Positions 57,201 to 64,000 of a stretch of 64,000 bases of DNA are shown piece after piece (the first letter of the stretch is position 1; each line of letters begins with the position of its first letter). The position numbers and the translations under genes were made by a program. The notes below the pieces were generated by a model. That model saw only the letters and a program-made list of their open reading frames with translations. It was not told the origin of the DNA and did no database searches. Origin of the DNA: Aralia elata (taxonomy: Eukaryota; Streptophyta; Magnoliopsida; Apiales; Araliaceae); contig CM068386.1 of NCBI GenBank assembly GCA_034770075.1, positions 39,861,990 to 39,925,989 on the forward strand, in the 5' to 3' direction.

Positions 57201-58207
57201 TCCTTGTCCAGCTTCCTACTTCTGCTTAGTCCCTGCATATTATTACATATGTGAGAACTACAGCCGGTATCCAATACCCAAGTAGAATTTTGACTTTCAG
57301 AAAAATTAATTTCAATCATGAACAAACCTTGATCGGAAGTCGAAGCTTCTCCAAGCTTCTTTTGGCCCGCAAGATACTCCTTGCAATTCCTCTTCCAATG
57401 TCCCGACTTGTTACAATGGTAGCAAATTCCTTTGCTATCTGGATCAGGTTTCTTATTATCCTTTTTCTTCGCCTTGCCCTTAGCCTTCTTGTTTTTCTTC
57501 TTTTCAGAAGATACCTTGGGCCTCTTCCTTTTCTTGGAAGAATCATCCACTAGTAAGACTTGGTTCTTGTTGGATGAGAAGTGACCTTCAGCAGTTTTCA
57601 GCATGTTAAGTAACTCAGGCAAGCTGACGTCCAACTTATTCATGTGAAAATTCACAACAAATTGTGAGAAGGTGTCCGGGAGTGACTGCAAGATCAAATC
57701 TTGACTTAACTCCCCATCCATCACGAACCCAAGCTGTCCAAGTTGTTCAATCAAATTGATCATCTTAAGGACATGAGTCCCAACAGCAGTGCCCTCGGTC
57801 ATACGAGATCGGAAGAGCTCCTTAGATATCTGATATCTAGCAGTCCTACTTTTCTCACCATACAACTCTTTGAGGTACAGCAATATAGTAGGAGCATCCA
57901 TAGTTTCATGCTGACGCTGAAGCTCGTTACTCATGGATGCGAGCATAATGCATTGAGCCAAGATTGCATCATCTTGCCACTTTCTAAAAGTAGCAATCTC
58001 TTCCTCAGAGGCTGTTTCTGCAACACTTGCAGGGACAGGCGAATTTAGGACATAAGAAATCTTTTCAGCAGTGAGAACAATTCTCAGATTCCTTAACCAG
58101 TCCGTGTAATTCGGTCTGGTCAGTCTGTTAGCATCAAGTATGCTACGCAGTGATAGTGAGTTTGACATTTTTAAATTCTGCATGTGAAATAGACAACATT
58201 TTAGCAT
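54236..58207 (-). CDS. Copia 2 Gag-Pol polyprotein, intact
   Basis: Open for 1323 codons. Gag (about 14-255), zinc knuckle at 262-275 (C-x2-C-x4-H-x4-C), protease DTG at 313-315, integrase zinc-binding His449, His454, Cys480 and Cys483 and catalytic Asp510, Asp573 and Glu609 (35 residues between the last two), reverse transcriptase with Asp911 and YVDDI at 996-1000, and RNase H at the C-terminus. The start is probably Met14 (MSNSLSLRS). One oddity is SDRGGKY, where relatives and copia 1 have SDRGGEY. That residue is next to, but not one of, the catalytic triad. The polyprotein would form cytoplasmic particles, reverse-transcribe the RNA and integrate cDNA. Confidence 0.96.
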   Translation of the reverse strand: MLKCCLFHMQNLKMSNSLSLRSILDANRLTRPNYTDWLRNLRIVLTAEKISYVLNSPVPASVAETASEEEIATFRKWQDDAILAQCIMLASMSNELQRQHETMDAPTILLYLKELYGEKSRTARYQISKELFRSRMTEGTAVGTHVLKMINLIEQLGQLGFVMDGELSQDLILQSLPDTFSQFVVNFHMNKLDVSLPELLNMLKTAEGHFSSNKNQVLLVDDSSKKRKRPKVSSEKKKNKKAKGKAKKKDNKKPDPDSKGICYHCNKSGHWKRNCKEYLAGQKKLGEASTSDQGLFMIEINFSESQNSTWVLDTGCSSHICNNMQGLSRSRKLDKDEVVLRVGNGAKVAALAVGTYCLALPSGKFISLNNCYYVPTLIRNIILISVLDMDGFDIIIKNNSCSIYNKNVLYGVGNLLNGLYILDLHENILQIEQTKKRKRDDVNYTFMWHCRLGHINETRLSKLHKDGLLELSDCESYPTCESCLMGKMTKSHFSGKGERVTELLALVHTDVCGPMTTNARGGYSYFITFTDDHSRFGYVYLMKYKSESFEKFKEFRSEVEKQTGKSIKILRSDRGGKYLTNEFLNCLKENGIISQWTPPGTPQLNGVSERRNRTLLDMVHSMMSFTDLPVSFWGYALETAAYLLNKVPTKSIPKTPYEIWTGRKPNLKYVKTWGCPAYVKRFEQDKLKTRSDKCRFVGYPKETVGYYFYHPNDQKVFVAKHAAFLEKEFILEGVSGSKIHLEEVQEPQNTPDQSQVPDQVEEPTVPQPIRKSGRVPKIPERYGFIIEDDDEVRIIDDDDPLTYEEAMSSEDSEKWLEAMKSEMDSMYENQVWTLVSPPEGIKPIGCKWVFKRKTGADGKVETYKARLVAKGFKQRQGVDYDETFSPVAMLKSIRILLAIAAYYDYEIWQMDVKTAFLNGELEENVYMIQPEGFVSTVGTNQVCKLQRSIYGLKQASRRWNIRFDEIIKRFDFIKNEDEPCVYKKVSGSAVSFLVLYVDDILLIGNDVPMLQSIKIWLSKHFSMKDLGEASYILGIKIYRDRSKRMLGLTQGKYIDSMLKKFSMEDSKRGLMPMSHGIHLSKKQAPKTPEERDRMSKIPYASAIGSIMYGMICTRSDVAHALSVTSRYQSNPGEEHWKAVKNILKYLRRTKDVFLVYGGSELKLEGYTDSSFQTDQDDSKSVSGYVFTLNGGAVSWKSSKQQTVADSVTETEYIAASEAAKEAVWMKKFITELGVVPSIRGAVPLFCDNNGAVAQAKEPRSHQKSKHVLRQFHLIREIIERGDITLERVDSQDNIADPFTKALTQQQFDRHLEKMGIRYHGDWL

Positions 58208-58239
58208 ACATTCATTTAATTAATTACCAAAATAAATTA

Positions 58240-58860
58240 GGTCTTTATTTTAAATTGGTATCTCCCACTATTTTCATCAAACCATATTACCCTCATTATA
58301 TAGTTCGACAAATCTAATTAAAGATTTGCTAGTGAGAATAAGGATCACATTTCAAATGTATATAGCCTTGTGTGACACAACAAACTATATATAAATAAAT
58401 AGGTAGACAACTATTGTCAATTACATCACTATGTAACTCCTTGTATTTTGCCTCTTAGATTATTTTGATCAAGTGTGACACATCCGAATCAAAATTATCT
58501 AAGTTAAGTCCAACCTAGCACTTCCATATATTCGAAAGAAAAAACACTGTCCTTGTGTGACACAACAAAACAGTATCGTTCAGTCTATGTATAAGCATCA
58601 AATGTGATAAAAACAACATCTTAAATATTTAATACTTGCCTTGTGTGGACATCAACAAACTCATATTAAATATTTAATACTCTATCGCTTTACCATGTTA
58701 GAAGGCGAACGTTCGATATTCTAAATATCTTTGAACGCTTAGGACTTAATATAATTACTTTGAGGGATTTGTTATTATTAGTCTCATCTTGTTTAGCGCG
58801 CATGCACATATATATATAAAATACGCGTCATATTATTTTACATGCGAAGCATGTTGGATA

Positions 58861-58905
<45 letters not shown>

Positions 58906-59757
58906 AGCATGCACATATAGAATACTATATTCTACCCGGATTGATTATGGACTTTTATTCTAGTTTGGTTCACTAGAGCCACCAAGTGAACCAAAAGGTC
59001 AAACCTAGGGTGCAAGAATAAAATTTAAATATAACTATTACATTTAAACCCGGGCTCCATTACAAACGGGTCTTTAAGCGCTCCTTGCTCCTTTGTCTCC
59101 AATTCTTCAAAAATTTTATTCTAACTATTCCTATTACAAAAACTATTTACTATAAATAGAAACCTTGATCAGCAGTCAAGGGGAAGTACATAGGAGGGAG
59201 ATAAAATTTACATTAAGAAAAATTAGAGAAGACGAGGTACGCAGACCCCATTTATAAAAACCCATATATTCAAGCATCCACTAAAATAAATCCAATCAGA
59301 CATTGGTCAACAGTCCATAATCAATCCCTATTTATTATCATACATATCTCTATATGTATCAATAAATAACATTCATCCCATGAATAATAAAACCATTCCA
59401 TATATGCATTGATATCAATTAATGGGCAAAAGTTTTGCTAATATTTAGTTTTGAAACAAAATAAACTCTTTTATTTTAATCAAAAACCAAATCCAAATTA
59501 AACTCCTTTAATTTTAGCAATCTGAAATCCTATTCCAGATAAAATAAACTCTTTATTTTAACCTTATATCAATTAAATAAACCACTTATTTTAATTGAAG
59601 AAAAAAAAATATTTTTCAGATTCTGCTTATCGGCGCAGCTGCGCCCAGAATGAACTGGGCAGCGGCGCAGCTACGCGGCTCCCCAGAAAAAACCGATTCT
59701 GGGTTTCGGCGCAGCTACGCTCTAGAATGAACTGGAGGCGGCGCAGCTGCGCCGTGT
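58240..59757 (-). repeat. Copia 2 leader tiled with inverted repeats
   Basis: Same array as copy 1. Shared-loop hairpins lie at 58359-58391, 58454-58503, 58546-58574 and 58621-58677; in the last the 14-bp stem is unchanged although the loop has grown to 21 bases. 58964-58995 has perfect 11-bp arms TTTGGTTCACT/AGTGAACCAAA, whose left arm is lost in copy 1. The GC block is 59632-59753, with the outer two GGCGCAGCTGCGCC palindromes perfect. Confidence 0.85.
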
Positions 59758-59857
59758 CGCTGATTCAGAAAATTTTTTATTCTGCCCAAAAATTTCGATC
59801 CAATCGCATATCAAGCATACATGGAATCATCAAAATCGATAATTAGCACAAGATTAG

Positions 59858-59869
59858 GCTCTGATACCA
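59858..59869 (-). other. Copia 2 primer binding site (initiator tRNA-Met)
   Basis: The - strand reads TGGTATCAGAGC exactly, one base from the 5' LTR. Confidence 0.92.
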
Positions 59870-59870
59870 C

Positions 59871-61692
59871 TGTTAGTTTTGCATATAGCGCAAACATGCA
59901 ATCAAATTACATAAATAGTGCGGAAGCGCGATAAAATCGGATTTTAAAATTTTATACAAACCATCACCATGATCGATCAATGTGCTCAATTAACGATATA
60001 AACGAAAGAGAAAGAGAATAAGAATTATACCCTCGTTGAACAAAGCTTCCTCGGGTACAAGTTCAACTCCTAGTCCTTCGTGTTCTCCTCGAATGCTACG
60101 GTGTGATTCCTTCCTTTGATCAACGTTAGCCACCCAAGTGTTTGGCCTCTAGAGGTGATCCACCAAGGAAGAACAAGTATTCAAGAAGTTGGGTATTTGG
60201 CAAAACCCTAGTTTCTATCTCTATAGAAATTGCAAGTACTCTCCACAAATCTTATGCAAGAGTGTGTAACCCTAATCTATGATAAGACCCCTCTTATTTA
60301 TAGATGTAGGAATAACCCTTCCCTAAACTATTTAGGATTAGGGTTTGTATTATAATTAAACTCATTTAATTAATAATGATCCTAATCCAATTAGAAATCC
60401 ATGGAAGAGTACTTCTATTAATTAATTCTCAATCCCTATTACGAATTAAATAATAGTAAAAGTAATAATAATAATAAGACTCCTCTTATTAATTTATATT
60501 TAATATTTCCAAAATATTAAATAATAAATATTAAGATATTTAATTTATTCTATCTCCATAGACTAAATTAAATACACTTAACTTATTATTACAATTATGT
60601 CATTTAATTCTTAAATAAATATTTTTCTTTTACGGTGTGACCCTTTAGGTTCTCCATATTAAACCGGTTGTGAATAAATCAATTAGAACAATTCTAATTT
60701 TATTTAAATAAATAAATTAAACTATTTAATTCATTTAAATAAATAATATTTATTCTACAATAAGGGTAAGCCCCCTTAGCGATCAACGACTTTCCAGATA
60801 ATATAGATTTCAACATTAATCATAAAAAAACCTTTGAGTAAATAGTTACCGTACAATTCAATCCTTCTACCATACAATGTCCCAATTAAATATAAGACAT
60901 GGATTTACTGTCAAGTCTTATTTCATTTAATTATATGTATTTCGATTCCCAAATGCACAACTCTAATTAATGCAAATTAGAAACTCCTTTCTAATTTCAT
61001 TCTGCCTTGGCCAAGGACTACTGAGTTATCATTTATCGAATCACATAGGACATTCACATCTTTTACAAGACGAGGTAGATTCTTTGTTGATCATTCACCT
61101 ATCTCCATGTACAACTAATTATACCCAATCATGCCCTTTGATATACCCACAAGGTCTTAAGGGACATGTCAAAGTATAACTCATCATACACAAGATACTA
61201 TGATGATCTCAAGTCCAAGGATCACTTGTACAACTATCACTATAGGAATTCCTATTGACAGGCGAGTAAAACTCCATTAGGTATTCCTTAGCGAGCCACG
61301 TTCAGTGAACTTATTCTCTAATAAGCACCTACATACTTGTTTTAGTGTCTCCACACAAATGATTATGAGATCAATCATCCTCTTCTTAAGAGCAAGCAAC
61401 GTATGTACTAATCTATCCGGATTCACTAATCCCCAATTTAGTAATCCAACGATTAGGAACAATTTTAGTTTGTGAGCTATCTTGAATTTAGATTTCATTA
61501 GCATGATCACCATCATGATTCTAAAAGCATTGCTCAAAACTATGGGTTTATCACATTTAATATAACAACACTATGTAGATAACATAAAATGCCTTTTAAG
61601 AAAATCAATTCTTTTATTAATAAATGAATAAGATTACAAAGTATATGCTACATCATATCAAATATGATTGGCTTGTGTGCATACTACTTTCA
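59871..61692 (-). repeat. Copia 2 5' LTR (right)
   Basis: 1822 bases with a TATA box at 60295-60302 (reverse CTATAAATAAGAGG). Followed by target copy GTTAA. Confidence 0.96.
60295..60302 (-). promoter_or_regulatory. TATA box of copia 2 LTR
   Basis: The - strand reads TCTATAAATAAGAGGGG, identical to copy 1. It would drive the genomic RNA through the leader and polyprotein. Confidence 0.7.
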
Positions 61693-61697
61693 GTTAA

Positions 61698-61956
61698 AGG
61701 TTGTGAATTCTGGAACTAAGAAAAGATTGAAATAACTAAGTTTTAATACTTATATGGATATTCACTGTTATGTACAGTTAGAATCCAATTGAGTTGTGAT
61801 GAAAATTCAGAATATGAATGTAAATTATAAATTTTTTAAATTTTATCCTCATTTTTATCAATTATAATATTGATTAATATTGTAAAGCTAGAACGAGAGT
61901 GTATGTTAACGACCAAAGTCGGGAGTGAAAATTGTCCTGATTTTGGGGTCGTTACA
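61698..61956 (+). repeat. 3' end of an unidentified LTR
   Basis: Non-coding, ending TTTGGGGTCGTTACA. With 52131-52399 and 22944-23121 it forms one ancestral stretch of about 700 bases. The terminal ACA and the abrupt switch to mid-gag coding sequence, without a primer site, suggest the right edge of a solo or 3' LTR inserted into the gag gene. The reverse complement TGTAACGACC resembles the start of the LTR at 63095. Confidence 0.45.
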
Positions 61957-63094
61957 ACCACTACTCAGAACTCAAGAAAGTCAAATTTGCCGCTACGGAG
62001 TTTTCAGATTATGTAGTTACTTGGTGGGATCAGTTGATGACCAGCTGGAGGAGATGTGGGGAGCGCCCGATTGAAACTTGGGTGGAGATGAAGGTAGTGA
62101 TGAAAAAGAGATTCGTGCCTAGGCACTGCCACCGAGATTTGTTCCAAAGTTTGCAGAATTTGAAGCAAAGAAGTAAGAGTGTAGAGGACTACTTCAAAGA
62201 GATGTAGATGTTGATGGCCAGGGCTAATATAGATGAGGATAGTGAGGCGACAATGGCTCGATTTTTAGCAGAGTTAAATTGGGAGATCACAGATTTGGTG
62301 GAGCGACAACATTACGTGGTATTGGAGGATATGGTACACATGGCTATTAAAATTGAGAAGCAGCTTAAGAGGAGAAGTGGCCAATGATTAAATCCTACCA
62401 CAGGTTCATCGTGGAAGTCTTATGTTATGAAGAGGGAGCAAAAGCCGGCCATGAACAAACCCAAAAGGGAGGTAAAGCAAGGAACAACTAACCAGGGATT
62501 GCTAGGTAAAACTGAACAACCTTCTTTTAGTCGTAATTGAGATATTATATGTTTTAAATGTCAAGGCAATGGACATATTTCAAGTCAATGTCCAAATCAA
62601 AGAACTATGTTGTTACTTAACAATGGGGAAGTGGAGACCGAGGGAGAAGATAGTGACACCGATTCTATGGCACCGTTAGAGGAGGTAGATGATAGGGAGG
62701 TTGCTATACATAGTGCAGTTTTAGTTACGGGAAGAGCGCTTACTGCACAAGTAAAAGAGGAAAGTAGTGAACAGCGGGAAAATCTTTTCCATGCTAGATG
62801 TCTTGTGAATAGGAAGATTTGTTGTGCCGTGATAGATGGAGGTAGTTGTACCAATGTGGCGAGTACTACCATGGTGAAGAAATTGGGGTTGGCTACATCC
62901 AAGCATCCATAGTCGTATCGTTTGTAATGGCTCAATGACAGCTCAGATATTAAAGTGACCAAGCAGGTATTAGTTCTGTTTACTATTAGTCGATATGTTG
63001 ATGAGATATTGTGCAATGTGGTTCCTATGCAGGCGTGACATTTGTTGCTTGGTAGGCCATGGCAGTTCGATATGAGGGTTAAACATGATGGCTT
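61957..63094 (+). pseudogene. Chromovirus-type gag-protease fragment
   Basis: Starts in mid-gag (VVTWWDQL, then ERPIETW and FVPRHCHRDLFQSL). It reads through a zinc knuckle CFKCQGNGHISSQC near 62550 and then a protease-like region with NRKICCAVIDGGSCTNVAS (62810-62870), ending after LLGRPWQFDMRVKHDG. Stops at 62205-62207, about 62386 and 62538, and others after 62910, show a dead gene. Both ends are cut by LTRs. The type resembles non-Tekay chromoviruses such as the Reina, CRM or Galadriel groups; the exact lineage is uncertain. Confidence 0.8.
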
Positions 63095-64000
63095 TGTAAT
63101 GACCGCAAATTTCTAAGCTATATCATTAACATTAAGAGTTTTATTTTATTCTTATGCGTATTAATTTAAATCCATAAATGATTTGGATAACTATGTGTGG
63201 CTATGTGTTAATTAATTTAATAGTCCATGTATGTTATTAAATATTAATGGACTAGCCTAGTAAATCATTTAAACAAGCCCAAACAAAATTGTGCATTGGA
63301 CTTGTAGGTGATTAACAATGAGGTGTTAATAATAATGGTATTAATAATATAGGGTCTCACTAAGGGTTATTATGGACTGGCCCAATTTCAAAGCATGGAT
63401 GGGTGGACTTGTGGTTAGGGGTAAGAGTATAACAATTCCTTGTTAATCTAAATTGAAGTGCTGGGTATATATATATATCTTTAGTACTGCTACTAGCTAT
63501 CAGCCGAGCTAGGTCAATGGCCTATTCCTTGTGTTACGAAAACCCAGACATGTAGATGACAACCTGCCGATTGATTTGGCAGTGGGTTGGTAAATCTTTC
63601 CACCTAATCCTCAGTGACTAACGGTTAATCTAGTTAGAACCAATCCTAAGACATGGTCAATGGCCAGCGATCGGGTAAAGATTTTACTATAAATAGGGAC
63701 CCCGATTTTCTCTTGAAAAGCTTGCTAAAGTTTGTTAGTCCTGATATAAAAGAGATATTGTGAGTTGAGAGGTAAGAGTAATCTTGGGAGAAATTCTTGC
63801 CGTTCGGAGAGGCAAGTAAAATCTGAAAGCTAAAGAACTAGCAACCGAAGCTCCGAATAGGTGAGACCTCCTTTCTATTTCAAGCATTAATCTTACCTTG
63901 TCTAGTTAAATTCTCTTTTGATTGAGTCACTGGATGTCGAGTCAAGCATGAATAGTTGTAAAGAAAGAATAATGTTAAACTCTGTAGTCACAGAGTACTT
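63095..64000 (+). repeat. 5' part of another LTR, running off the window
   Basis: Starts TGTAATGACCGC directly after the broken protease reading frame and has a TATA box at 63688-63695. There is no coding sequence. The preceding five bases, GGCTT, would be the left target copy. Confidence 0.6.
63688..63695 (+). promoter_or_regulatory. TATA box of the right-edge LTR
   Basis: ACTATAAATAGGGACC, about 600 bases into the LTR, which predicts a start near 63720. Confidence 0.6.

Larger units (their letters stand above)
52400..61692 (-). mobile_element. Ty1/copia retrotransposon copy 2 (Angela type), apparently complete
   Basis: LTRs at 52400-54221 and 59871-61692 (both 1822 bases) are flanked by GTTAA (52395-52399 and 61693-61697). 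Primer site, leader, a single open polyprotein and a purine tract are all present. By eye the LTRs differ at about two dozen positions, mostly transitions. This copy could be autonomous if expressed. Confidence 0.97.

Noticed and set aside
62597..63016. 139-codon - strand ORF in the chromovirus fragment
   Set aside because: Antisense of the gag-protease frame, which shows a clear zinc knuckle and protease motif on the + strand.

Overview
This window is intergenic DNA from a large, repeat-rich plant genome, almost certainly an angiosperm and probably a eudicot. No ordinary host gene, tRNA or rRNA is recognisable. It is a nest of transposable elements: Ty3/gypsy elements of the Tat, Athila and Tekay/Del (chromovirus) lineages, a second chromovirus fragment, two copies of one Ty1/copia family of the Angela type, and a CACTA (En/Spm) DNA transposon. 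The species cannot be named from sequence alone.

Layout. (1) 1-9820: 3' half of a Tat element on the + strand, with the end of pol, two tandem antisense accessory genes, a 35-bp minisatellite and the 3' LTR. (2) 9821-19799: an Athila element on the - strand, with 3' UTR, third ORF, pol, gag, tRNA-Asp-type primer site and 5' LTR. Its missing 3' LTR presumably lies left of the window, because the Tat element sits in its 3' UTR. (3) 19800-22943: an LTR-like fragment with an internal duplication. (4) 23122-52125: a Tekay/Del element on the - strand, bounded by the 5-bp target duplication TATGT. Its gag is split by (5) a CACTA transposon at 30328-47917 (target duplication GTC) with a tnp2-type transposase and a second gene. 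The left subterminal repeat array of the CACTA is split in turn by (6) copia copy 1 at 30457-39732 (target duplication CAGCG). (7) 52400-61692: copia copy 2 (target duplication GTTAA) with an uninterrupted 1323-codon polyprotein. (8) 61957-63094: a decayed chromovirus gag-protease fragment, cut by (9) another LTR that starts at 63095 and runs off the window.

Insertion order follows from the nesting: Tekay, then CACTA, then copia 1. Copia 2 landed separately in the right flank. The older elements (Tat, Athila, Tekay) are pseudogenes. Many of their in-frame stops sit at conserved Gln, Trp or Arg positions, as C-to-T decay of methylated DNA would produce. The copia copies are young: LTR pairs differ at roughly twenty-odd positions by eye, copia 2 has an open polyprotein and copia 1 carries a single one-base frameshift.

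The most unusual signal is in the non-coding parts. The roughly 1.6-kb leader of the copia family, between primer site and gag, is tiled with short perfect inverted repeats. Three of them present an identical 19-nt loop on three unrelated stems, and a fourth presents a related loop. Another block joins GC-rich palindromes to hairpins whose stems differ by compensatory changes. Separately, the retroelement families each carry their own GC-rich palindrome cluster. In both Athila and Tat the same palindrome occurs in the LTR and again upstream of the accessory gene, which suggests a shared regulatory module.
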